A DNA stretch of 6,106 nt from Pseudomonadota bacterium (lineage in GTDB: Bacteria > Pseudomonadota > Alphaproteobacteria > Rhizobiales > Hyphomicrobiaceae): positions 1 through 6,106 of the forward strand of contig JAEWCT010000376.1 of the NCBI GenBank assembly GCA_023390485.1, given 5' to 3'. Position 1 is the stretch's first letter, and the number at the start of each line of letters is the position of its first letter. A model generated the notes under the pieces. That model had not been told where the DNA came from, made no database searches, and saw only the letters and a list, made by a program, of their open reading frames with translations. A program made the translations under genes and the position numbers. Shown here in pieces: positions 1 to 5,113 of the stretch.

Positions 1-185
1 AGATCACGGTCAAAAACAAGGACGCGACTCCGGAAGAGTTCGAGAGCTACGAACTCGGATTCGAGAAAATCATCGCCGGCAACAGCGAGGCCATCATTCG
101 GCTGAAGCCGCTGAAATCCGGGACCTATATGTTCTTCGGCGAATTTCACCAGGATTCGGCGTTGGGTCATATCGTTGCGGAGTAA
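1..185 (+). CDS. Cupredoxin-like domain protein, C-terminal fragment (5' end outside window)
   Basis: The open frame enters from the left edge (first full codon at 3) and ends at TAA 183-185, giving the last 60 residues. The pattern of short beta strands, an acidic F-E-x-Y-E-L segment, a G-x-x-x-x-x-I-x-L-x-P-L-x-x-G-T-Y strand and a closing F-F-G-E-F-H...G-H-I-V strand matches the C-terminal half of the small periplasmic cupredoxin_1-type proteins often encoded directly before FTR1 permeases. In copper-binding cupredoxins the last loop carries Cys, His and Met ligands. Here the expected Cys position is Gly (fragment residue 46), the His is kept (residue 49), and no Met follows it, so a classical blue-copper site looks unlikely from this half. 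The next gene, an FTR1 permease, starts 6 bases after the stop, which implies cotranscription and a role in periplasmic iron handling. The N-terminal half, including any signal peptide, is not visible. The family call is by motif and context only. Confidence 0.75.
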   Translation, partial: ITVKNKDATPEEFESYELGFEKIIAGNSEAIIRLKPLKSGTYMFFGEFHQDSALGHIVAE

Positions 186-191
186 TCGCCC

Positions 192-1019
192 ATGCTTGCC
201 GCGCTCGTTCTCGTTTTCCGCGAAGTTCTCGAAGCAGGTCTGATTATCGGCGTGGTGCTTGCCGCTTCGCGCGGCGTGGTCGGGCGGGGCAGCGCGGTGT
301 CGCTCGGCATCCTTGCCGGAATTATCGGGTCGTCCATCGTCGCGTTCTTCGCGGCTGGCATCTCAAACGCGTTCGACGGCCGCGGGCATGAAATTTTCAT
401 CGCGGCCATTTTGCTTTTTGCCGTCGTCATGCTTGCCTGGCACGTCGTCTGGATGGCTCAGCATGCGCGCGAGTTGACACGGCAGTTGCGGCAGCTCGGC
501 AGCGATGTCACGGCCGGACGGCAATCGCTTTTTGCGCTCGGAGCGGCCGTTGCGATCGCGGTCATGCGCGAGGGTAGTGAGGTCGTGCTCTTCATGACGG
601 GCATTATCATGGGGGGAACGGAGACGGTCGGCCAGCTGCTGCTCGGATCGGTGTTTGGATTGGCACTCGGCGCGGTCGTGTCGACGGTGCTTTATTTCGG
701 GCTTGCCGCAATTCCGTTGAAGCGGATGTTCTCGGTGACGGGCGTTCTGGTGACGCTTCTGGCTGCGGGCTTGGCCGCATCCGCCGTGGCCCAGCTTTCC
801 AACGCCGGTCTCTTGAATGTTCTCGACACACCGGTTTGGGATACATCCTGGCTGCTGTCTGAAAAGAGTTGGCCCGGACAGATCCTGCACGTCTTGATCG
901 GTTATATGGACAGGCCGACGGGCATGCAGCTGATCGCCTATGGCATTACGGCGGGCACTATTTTCCTTCTTGGGTTCATGCGGCGCGCTCCGGCGAACCA
1001 GCCAGCGCTCAGCGCGTAA
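192..1019 (+). CDS. FTR1 family high-affinity iron permease
   Basis: A 275-residue polytopic inner-membrane protein of the FTR1/EfeU family, which imports iron in partnership with periplasmic oxidoreductase or cupredoxin-like proteins. Both family signatures are present: R-E-V-L-E at residues 10-14 in the first membrane helix and R-E-G-S-E at 126-130 in the fourth. Their arginine and glutamates form the iron path in this family. By eye there are seven hydrophobic spans, near 3-25, 36-57, 68-90, 113-137, 147-170, 179-201 and 242-263. The length is normal for bacterial FTR1. ATG 192 is chosen because the first REXXE lies ten residues in, as expected, and GGAG at 179-182 sits 9 bases upstream, inside the end of the preceding cupredoxin-like gene. 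That overlap suggests translational coupling. The gene ends at the hairpin terminator 1021-1056. No EfeO or EfeB follows downstream, so any further partner must lie upstream of the window. The transported ion is inferred from the family. Confidence 0.93.
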   Translation: MLAALVLVFREVLEAGLIIGVVLAASRGVVGRGSAVSLGILAGIIGSSIVAFFAAGISNAFDGRGHEIFIAAILLFAVVMLAWHVVWMAQHARELTRQLRQLGSDVTAGRQSLFALGAAVAIAVMREGSEVVLFMTGIIMGGTETVGQLLLGSVFGLALGAVVSTVLYFGLAAIPLKRMFSVTGVLVTLLAAGLAASAVAQLSNAGLLNVLDTPVWDTSWLLSEKSWPGQILHVLIGYMDRPTGMQLIAYGITAGTIFLLGFMRRAPANQPALSA

Positions 1020-1056
1020 AAAAAATCGGCGCCAGGAACTCCGGGCGCCGATTTTT
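1018..1056. terminator. Bidirectional intrinsic terminator between FTR1 and DUF1348 genes
   Basis: Arms 1021-1033 and 1044-1056 are perfect 13-base reverse complements around a 10-base loop. The core is TCGGCGCC/GGCGCCGA flanked by A and T runs. Read on the plus strand, the stem ends in TTTTT (1052-1056). Read on the minus strand, it ends in eight T (complement of A 1018-1025). It lies directly after the FTR1 stop codon (TAA 1017-1019, overlapping the A run) and 3 bases from the stop of the converging gene (1060-1062), so it can end both transcripts. Confidence 0.9.
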
Positions 1057-1059
1057 CAT

Positions 1060-1530
1060 TCAGAGGCCAAGTTCGGAAAGCCCCGGATGATCGGCAGGGC
1101 GTGATCCGAGCGGCCAGTGGAATTTGCGCTCGGCTTCCGAGATCCTGAGATCGTTGATGCTGGCGTAACGCAAGCGCATCAGGCCATTGTCATCGAATTC
1201 CCAATTCTCGTTGCCGTATGAGCGGTACCACTGAAAGCTATCGTCGCGGAATTCGTAGGCGAAGCGGACGGCGATGCGATTACCTTCGAAAGCCCAAAGT
1301 TCCTTGATCAGGCGATAGTCAAGTTCGCGGTTCCATTTGCGCGTCAGAAACTCGACGATCTGTTCGCGGCCGACGGGAAACTCGGCGCGATTGCGCCAGC
1401 GGCTATCGACCGTATACGCGAGCGACACCTTTTTCGGGTCGCGGCTGTTCCATCCGTCTTCGGCGGCCCGAACTTTCTGAATGGCGGTTTCACGCGTGAA
1501 TGGCGGTAGCGGCGGCCGAACGTCCGACAT
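1060..1530 (-). CDS. DUF1348 / NTF2-like (SnoaL-fold) protein
   Basis: A 156-residue soluble protein of the nuclear transport factor 2-like superfamily, DUF1348 group. The family-typical blocks appear in order: P-P-F-T-x-E-T-A near residues 9-16, A-E-D-x-W-N-x-R-D-P at 23-32, D-S-x-W-R-N-R at 42-48, K-W-x-R-E-L-D-Y at 65-72, [15 protein letters not shown] at 76-90, Y-G-N-E-N-W-E-F at 105-112, A-S-I-N-D at 123-127 and F-H-W-P-L-G-x-R-P at 137-145. The fold is an alpha+beta cone that binds small ligands or forms dimers. No reaction is established for the group, so none is assigned. The start is the ATG at 1528-1530 because GAGGAG (complement of 1537-1542) lies 6 bases upstream and family similarity begins there. 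The open frame continues to about 1740, but that part would run across the divergent gene and its leader and looks non-coding. It has no signal peptide. It is divergent from the AhpD-like gene at 1641, which suggests shared control. Confidence 0.9.
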   Translation of the reverse strand: MSDVRPPLPPFTRETAIQKVRAAEDGWNSRDPKKVSLAYTVDSRWRNRAEFPVGREQIVEFLTRKWNRELDYRLIKELWAFEGNRIAVRFAYEFRDDSFQWYRSYGNENWEFDDNGLMRLRYASINDLRISEAERKFHWPLGSRPADHPGLSELGL

Positions 1531-1536
1531 GCTTGT

Positions 1537-1542
1537 CTCCTC
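1537..1542 (-). promoter_or_regulatory. Ribosome binding site of the DUF1348 gene
   Basis: On the minus strand this reads GAGGAG, 6 bases before the ATG at 1528-1530. It decides the start against the longer open frame reaching 1740. Confidence 0.8.
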
Positions 1543-1571
1543 GTTTTCCGCTGCTCCAGCGGCTTGACCTG

Positions 1572-1600
1572 CGCATAAAACGTCACGAGTTTCCTTGCAA
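1572..1600 (-). promoter_or_regulatory. Possible sigma70-type promoter of the DUF1348 gene
   Basis: On the minus strand TTGCAA (1595-1600) and TATGCG (1572-1577) are separated by exactly 17 bases, upstream of the DUF1348 start. The match to consensus is moderate (4 of 6 and 3 of 6 positions). It overlaps one arm of the 1581-1619 inverted repeat. This is a weak prediction. Confidence 0.3.
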
Positions 1601-1619
1601 ATCGCCGGCGCACGTGACG
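1581..1619. promoter_or_regulatory. Inverted repeat in divergent intergenic region, possible operator
   Basis: CGTCACG at 1581-1587 is matched in reverse complement by CGTGACG at 1613-1619, and the second arm is extended by the palindrome CACGTG at 1611-1616. The arm centres are 32 bases apart, about three helical turns. The repeat sits between the DUF1348 start and the AhpD-like start, where a shared regulator could act on both. A 7-base match at this spacing can also occur by chance in a gap of this size. Confidence 0.3.
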
Positions 1620-1628
1620 GCGAGCCTC

Positions 1629-1634
1629 GGAGGG
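1629..1634 (+). promoter_or_regulatory. Ribosome binding site of the AhpD-like gene
   Basis: GGAGGG ends 6 bases before ATG 1641. It fixes the start there rather than at the in-frame ATG near 1500, which lies within the divergent gene. Confidence 0.8.
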
Positions 1635-1640
1635 TACCAA

Positions 1641-1961
1641 ATGTATGATATCGCCAACCTATCAAATCTGCCGCACCTTCGTAATCTCTCGGCGGCGACG
1701 ATGGCGGCATTCGAGAATTTCGACCGGGCAGCGATGGCACCGGGGGTTATTCCCAGGCGCTATAAGGAATTGATCGCGCTCGGCGTGGCGCTGGCGACGC
1801 AATGCCCGTACAGCCTCGAAGTCCATCGCACCAATGCGGAGAATGCCGGCGTTACCGAGGCTGAAATTGCCGAAGTCGTCTATATCGCGGCGGCGATGCG
1901 GGCGACGGCGGCGATCGCACACGGCACGCATCTGGTCGGTCCACGCAAGGCGAAGCGATGA
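1641..1961 (+). CDS. Carboxymuconolactone decarboxylase family (AhpD-like) protein with CxxS active site
   Basis: A 106-residue all-helical protein of the CMD/AhpD superfamily. The core reads [21 protein letters not shown] at 42-62, followed by an acidic turn and helix at 71-80, then [11 protein letters not shown] near 87-97. AhpD-type members use C-x-x-C-x-x-x-H as a redox centre (Cys130, Cys133, His137 in Mycobacterium tuberculosis AhpD). Here the first Cys (55) and the His (62) are kept with correct spacing, but the second Cys is Ser58 (codon AGC, one base from TGC). A dithiol peroxidase cycle is therefore doubtful, and a monothiol or non-redox role is more likely. ATG 1641 is chosen for its GGAGGG site and the family-like length. 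It has no signal peptide, so it is probably cytoplasmic. It is divergent from the DUF1348 gene and ends 12 bases from the stop of converging ubiB. The substrate is unknown. Confidence 0.88.
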   Translation: MYDIANLSNLPHLRNLSAATMAAFENFDRAAMAPGVIPRRYKELIALGVALATQCPYSLEVHRTNAENAGVTEAEIAEVVYIAAAMRATAAIAHGTHLVGPRKAKR

Positions 1962-1973
1962 GCGGCGCGGCGA

Positions 1974-3566
1974 TCAGAAAAAGCCGATGAGCTTGACGGC
2001 GATGAGGGCGAGGCTCAGCGCGCCGATCCAAAGCGCGGCGTCGCCGACGCGGCTGCGCTTGGAGCGAGACGCGATATTTTCCGTCGTCTCGTCGTCGAGG
2101 CGGAGGCCTGAGCGCGCCATTTCGGAAAAGCCATTGATCACCTGCGCAAGGTTCTGGAGAAGCGCCGGCGATTTCAGCAGGACTTCGCCGATCTCCTCGG
2201 CGCCGCGTCCTGCCTCGCGAAGGCGGCCGAGCGGCGAGAGGTTCGCCTCCATCCATTCCTTGGCGACGGGTTCGGCTGCAACCCAGACATTGAGCGACGG
2301 GTCGAGGTCGCGCGCGACGCCCTCGACAATGACCATGCTCTTCTGCAGCAGGATGAGTTCCGGCCGCGTCTCCATGTCGAAGACTTCGGTGTAGGCGAAA
2401 AGCTGGCCAAGCAGATCGGCCATAGAAATTTCTTCCGCCGTCCGACCCTGAATGGGCTCGCCGATCGCGCGCATGGCCTGCGCAAATTCTTCGACCGTGT
2501 GGTGGGGCGGCACGTACCCGGCTTCGAAGTGAATCGCGGCGGCGCGATGATAATCGCGGGTGATGAGGCCGTGCAGGATCTCGGCAAGGAAACGCCGCTC
2601 CGGGAGACCGAGCCGGCCCATGATGCCAAAGTCGACGGCGACAACCTTGCCTTCCGCATCGACGAACAGATTGCCCTGGTGCATGTCGGCGTGAAAGAAG
2701 CCGTCGCGCATCGCGTGGCGGAGGAACGATCGCAATACCGTCAGGCCGAGCGCCGCGGTGTCGAAACCCTTCGCTTTCAGCGCCTCGCGTTGGGAGATCG
2801 GGATGCCGTCGACCCATTCGATTGTCAGCACGCGCTTGGCGGTGCGCTTCCAGTCGATTGCGGGAACGCGGAAGCCTTCGTCGGCGGTGGTGTTCGACGC
2901 CATCTCGGAAATTGCCGCCGCCTCGAGGCGAAGGTCCATTTCGAGCGCAGTCGTGTGCTTCAGATTGTCGACGACGGCGACGGGCTTCAAACGCCGGGAG
3001 GGCGGATAGAAGCGCTCGATCATCTGGGCGGCAAAATAATAGCTGTCGAGGTCGCGATTGAAGCGCTTCTCGATATTGGGGCGCAGGATTTTGACGGCGA
3101 CGGCTTTTCGGACACCGCCGTCGAGCACGTACGCCTTGTGGACCTGGGCGATCGATGCTGCCGCGACGGGCGGACCGAATTCGACGAAGTGATCTTCGAG
3201 TTTGCCGCCGAGGGCGCGCTCCACCGCTTCGCGGGCTTCCGCCATCGAGAAGGGTTCGGCCTTGTCCTGAAGGTGGCGCAGGTCGGCCGACAGTTCAGGT
3301 CCGATGACGTCGGCGCGGGTCGCGAGGAACTGGCCGAGCTTGACGTAGCTTGGTCCGAGCTTGGTCAGAGCGGTTGCGACGCGCGTCGATCGCGGCACGC
3401 TTTTTTGAAACGGCGCAGAGAGGAATTCGACGGGCAGCGTTGCCGCGCGCGCGATCTTCAGCGGCAGCGGAACGGCAATGCCCTTCGGCACGAAGCGAAC
3501 TCCATACTGTGCAAGCACAAATCCGGCGCGCGCGAGTCTCAGCGTGTTAACGATCGCTCCGGGCAT
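1974..3566 (-). CDS. ubiB: UbiB, COQ8/ABC1-type atypical kinase of ubiquinone biosynthesis
   Basis: A 530-residue member of the UbiB/COQ8/ABC1 protein-kinase-like family, often still named 2-polyprenylphenol 6-hydroxylase. It supports ubiquinone assembly at the inner membrane through ATPase/kinase-like activity and is not itself the hydroxylase. Diagnostic motifs appear in order: K-L-G-Q at 76-79 in the N-terminal K-x-G-Q extension, the alanine-rich nucleotide loop A-A-A-S-I-A-Q-V-H at 135-143, the V-A-V-K lysine at 159, E-M-D at 209-211, the catalytic loop H-A-D-M-H-Q-G-N at 292-299, and D-F-G at 312-314. A hydrophobic stretch at 511-530 forms a C-terminal membrane anchor. Length and motifs are complete, so the protein should be functional. 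The ATG at 3564-3566 is the natural family start (a short basic N-terminus before the Y-G-V-R-F segment), although no good Shine-Dalgarno precedes it. ubiE lies upstream on the same strand but is separated by a small secreted-protein gene, a terminator and a 237-base gap, so ubiB probably has its own promoter. Confidence 0.95.
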   Translation of the reverse strand: MPGAIVNTLRLARAGFVLAQYGVRFVPKGIAVPLPLKIARAATLPVEFLSAPFQKSVPRSTRVATALTKLGPSYVKLGQFLATRADVIGPELSADLRHLQDKAEPFSMAEAREAVERALGGKLEDHFVEFGPPVAAASIAQVHKAYVLDGGVRKAVAVKILRPNIEKRFNRDLDSYYFAAQMIERFYPPSRRLKPVAVVDNLKHTTALEMDLRLEAAAISEMASNTTADEGFRVPAIDWKRTAKRVLTIEWVDGIPISQREALKAKGFDTAALGLTVLRSFLRHAMRDGFFHADMHQGNLFVDAEGKVVAVDFGIMGRLGLPERRFLAEILHGLITRDYHRAAAIHFEAGYVPPHHTVEEFAQAMRAIGEPIQGRTAEEISMADLLGQLFAYTEVFDMETRPELILLQKSMVIVEGVARDLDPSLNVWVAAEPVAKEWMEANLSPLGRLREAGRGAEEIGEVLLKSPALLQNLAQVINGFSEMARSGLRLDDETTENIASRSKRSRVGDAALWIGALSLALIAVKLIGFF

Positions 3567-3617
3567 GGTGAGAGTTTCGTGATCCTTAGTTCAAGGGGCC
3601 AATGGCCAGCGTCGCGC

Positions 3618-3646
3618 CACATTGCGCCGCGATGCGTCCAGGTCAA
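3618..3646 (-). promoter_or_regulatory. ubiB: Tentative ubiB promoter
   Basis: In the 237-base gap before ubiB, the minus strand carries TTGACC (3641-3646), a 5 of 6 match to a -35 box. A poor -10 candidate, AATGTG (3618-3623), follows after 17 bases. The transcript would have a leader of about 45 bases. I see no gene or RNA gene in 3567-3740. Because of the -10 mismatch this is only a candidate. Confidence 0.25.
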
Positions 3647-3740
3647 GCAAAGCCCATGTATCGGGTAAAGACGGTTAAATATCCTGCGCCATTGCGAAGC
3701 GCGGCGACGAAGTTGCCATACAACGCGTGGCTGCCGAGGG

Positions 3741-3778
3741 CACAAACGAAAAGCGCCCGCATGCGAACACGGGCGCTT
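3741..3778 (-). terminator. Intrinsic terminator of the small secreted-protein gene
   Basis: Perfect 9-base arms 3751-3759 and 3770-3778 (AAGCGCCCG/CGGGCGCTT) enclose a 10-base loop. On the minus strand the stem is followed by TTTTCGTTT, counting the last two stem bases. It lies 25 bases past the stop of the secreted-protein gene (3804-3806) and separates that transcript from ubiB. Confidence 0.8.
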
Positions 3779-3803
3779 CCGGAATTTCAAATTTCAAATC
3801 GGC

Positions 3804-4097
3804 TTATTTCGCGCAGAAGGTCGCGCGGCCGTGGCAGGTGACCATGCCGCCGTCGGGGCTGCATTTGTACTGCTTATTGATAACCTTGTAGCCCGCAACG
3901 TCGCCGTTTGCGAGGAAGCCAGGCCAGAGGCCCCAGCTGACGTTCTGCACCATCGTTTCCATTGCAAACCACTTCGCGGAATCGGCCGACGTCGAAGTGG
4001 CGACTGCCGCTTTCGTCATGCATCCGGCGTTTGCTGCGCCAGCGCCGAACGAGATCGCGGCGGCGGCCAACGTACAGGCAAGTGCTATCGTTTTCAT
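3804..4097 (-). CDS. Small secreted cysteine-containing protein, unknown function
   Basis: A 97-residue precursor that I do not recognise. It opens with a clear Sec signal peptide: M-K-T, a hydrophobic alanine-rich core at about residues 4-20, and an A-N-A cleavage box with the likely cut after residue 24. The mature part of about 73 residues holds four cysteines (26, 79, 88, 95), enough for two disulfides, and three tryptophans (43, 55, 58). The last three cysteines cluster in a Y-K-C-S-P-D-G-G-M-V-T-C-H-G-R-A-T-F-C tail. No membrane anchor or lipobox is seen, so it should be a soluble periplasmic or exported protein. The ATG at 4095-4097 is preferred over the in-frame GTG at 4104-4106, because AGGAGGAGG (complement of 4106-4114) lies 8 bases before the ATG but touches the GTG. 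It has its own promoter candidate, leader hairpin and terminator, so it is probably a single-gene transcript between ubiE and ubiB. A link to quinone synthesis is not supported by the sequence itself. Confidence 0.85.
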   Translation of the reverse strand: MKTIALACTLAAAAISFGAGAANAGCMTKAAVATSTSADSAKWFAMETMVQNVSWGLWPGFLANGDVAGYKVINKQYKCSPDGGMVTCHGRATFCAK

Positions 4098-4105
4098 GAG
4101 TCCCA

Positions 4106-4114
4106 CCTCCTCCT
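4106..4114 (-). promoter_or_regulatory. Strong ribosome binding site of the secreted-protein gene
   Basis: The minus strand reads AGGAGGAGG, an extended Shine-Dalgarno, ending 8 bases before ATG 4097. It is the strongest ribosome site in the window, predicts high expression, and settles the start codon. Confidence 0.85.
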
Positions 4115-4115
4115 A

Positions 4116-4136
4116 GGGAAGAAAACGCTTCTTCCC
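4116..4136 (-). promoter_or_regulatory. Leader hairpin just upstream of the secreted-protein Shine-Dalgarno
   Basis: Perfect 8-base arms 4116-4123 and 4129-4136 (GGGAAGAA/TTCTTCCC) enclose a 5-base loop, ending one base from the Shine-Dalgarno. In the minus-strand transcript no T run follows, so it is not an intrinsic terminator. If the promoter at 4150-4178 is real, the hairpin starts within about 10 bases of the mRNA 5' end, the position of known 5' stabilising stems. Its role is inferred. Confidence 0.5.
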
Positions 4137-4149
4137 GTCCCGATGTGGA

Positions 4150-4178
4150 AATCTATGAACGGTCTCGGGCGACGTCAA
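4150..4178 (-). promoter_or_regulatory. Sigma70-type promoter of the small secreted-protein gene
   Basis: On the minus strand TTGACG (4173-4178, 5 of 6) and TAGATT (4150-4155, 4 of 6) are separated by the optimal 17 bases. It is the best promoter match I see in the window. Transcription would start near 4143 and give a leader of about 45 bases containing the hairpin and the strong ribosome site. It lies within the 126 bases between the ubiE stop and this gene. Confidence 0.55.
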
Positions 4179-4223
4179 TCGGAGAGACGCCGGGGAGGGC
4201 AGAACACCGTTGGATTGTTGCCG

Positions 4224-5036
4224 TCAGATCTTCCAGCCGCCGTGGATCGCCGCGATGCCGCCCGTCAAATTGCGGTAGCTGACGCGGGAAAACCCGGCAC
4301 TCCGAACGAGTTCCGCGAATTTCTCCTGGGTCGGGAAGCGGCGGATGCTTTCAACGAGATAGCGATAAGATTCAGCGTCTCCAGCCGTCAATTGGCCAAG
4401 GCGCGGAATGATCTCGAATGAGTGAAAGTCATAAAGGCGGTCGAGAACCGGTACACGGCATTCGGAAAACTCGAGGCAAAGGAAGCGGCCGCCGGGCTTC
4501 AAGACGCGATAGGCCTCGGCCAGCGCCTCATCGATGTGGGTAACGTTGCGAATGCCGAAGGCGATCGTGTAGCCATCGAAGCTGCTGGTCTCGAACGGTA
4601 ATTCCTCGGCGTTGCCTTCGATGCACTGAATGCGATTTTGAAGGCCTGCGTCAGCGATGCGGCGGCGGCCGACTTCGAGCATCTCGGGACTGATGTCGCA
4701 AATGACAGCGGTGGCGTTCGGTCCGCTGTCGTTCGCGTAGCGCATGGCGATGTCGCCAGTGCCGCCGGCAACGTCGAGCAGCTTGAAGGACGTTGCGCCG
4801 CGCGGCGGGTTGAGCAGCGTGATGAGCTCGCGCTTCCACAGCCGGTGCATACCGCCCGACATCAGGTCGTTCATCAGATCGTAGCGGCCGGCGACTGACG
4901 CGAAGACCTTGTTGACGAGGCCCTGACGCTCGCCCTCGGGCACGGCGCGGAAGCCGAAGGACGTGGTATTGCCGCCATTGCTTTGGCCGGGGCCCTGGCT
5001 TGCTTGCTGACTTGCAGTCTGGGAATTCTGATCCAT
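4224..5036 (-). CDS. ubiE: UbiE, ubiquinone/menaquinone C-methyltransferase
   Basis: A 270-residue class I SAM-dependent methyltransferase that methylates the ring carbon of 2-methoxy-6-polyprenyl-1,4-benzoquinol in ubiquinone synthesis (and demethylmenaquinol where menaquinone is made). Both UbiE signatures are intact: [16 protein letters not shown] at 52-67 and [15 protein letters not shown] at 177-191. SAM motif I is [10 protein letters not shown] at 86-95, with an acidic residue at 114 ending the next strand (V-I-C-D). The C-terminus G-G-W-K-I is typical. Residues 2-25 form a Gln/Asn/Ser/Gly-rich low-complexity extension before the conserved F-G-F-R-x-V-P-E-G-E start of the family. No alternative in-frame ATG, GTG or TTG lies between, so the ATG at 5034-5036 stands, though its ribosome site is weak. 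It is divergent from mutM with 77 bases between starts, where I find no strong promoter match. No terminator follows it before the next promoter, so read-through is possible. Confidence 0.96.
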   Translation of the reverse strand: MDQNSQTASQQASQGPGQSNGGNTTSFGFRAVPEGERQGLVNKVFASVAGRYDLMNDLMSGGMHRLWKRELITLLNPPRGATSFKLLDVAGGTGDIAMRYANDSGPNATAVICDISPEMLEVGRRRIADAGLQNRIQCIEGNAEELPFETSSFDGYTIAFGIRNVTHIDEALAEAYRVLKPGGRFLCLEFSECRVPVLDRLYDFHSFEIIPRLGQLTAGDAESYRYLVESIRRFPTQEKFAELVRSAGFSRVSYRNLTGGIAAIHGGWKI

Positions 5037-5113
5037 ATCCGGAGCATAGCCGTTCGCGCGCCGTCGCGCTATCGTCGGCTCAACTCATCCTCAACGCCAG
5101 GTATTTGGGAGCC

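Noticed and set aside
363..890. 175-residue minus-strand open frame within the FTR1 gene
   Set aside because: It has His/Arg/Gln-rich shadow composition, no ribosome site, and lies fully inside a confident membrane-protein gene.
1531..1740. Longer N-terminus for the DUF1348 gene
   Set aside because: The extension would run through the divergent AhpD-like coding region, and the strong GAGGAG site with family similarity begins at 1530.
1852..2817. 321-residue minus-strand open frame
   Set aside because: It is very rich in Arg, Pro and His, overlaps ubiB in another frame, and crosses the converging gene boundary. It is a codon-bias shadow.
3597..3607. GGCC-AAT-GGCC palindrome in the ubiB leader
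   Set aside because: Four-base GC arms are expected by chance in this base composition, and no second element supports an operator.
2499..3668. 389-residue plus-strand open frame opposite ubiB
   Set aside because: It is antisense to a complete, motif-rich ubiB and has no recognisable domain. Long antisense frames are expected from the GC-rich codon bias.
3779..3803. Tandem ATTTCAA repeat after the secreted-protein stop
   Set aside because: There are only two short AT-rich copies next to a terminator. This is too little to call a functional repeat.
4098..4106. GTG start for the secreted protein
   Set aside because: It abuts the Shine-Dalgarno with no spacer. The ATG at 4097 has ideal 8-base spacing and gives a normal signal peptide.
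5000..5113. Longer mutM beginning at the ATG at 5000
   Set aside because: MutM needs proline right after the initiator Met as its catalytic nucleophile, and the extra part overlaps ubiE coding sequence.
5037..5113. Promoters in the ubiE/mutM divergent gap
   Set aside because: Only poor matches are visible (for example TTGAGG-16-ATAGCG toward ubiE), too weak to list as features although promoters must exist nearby.
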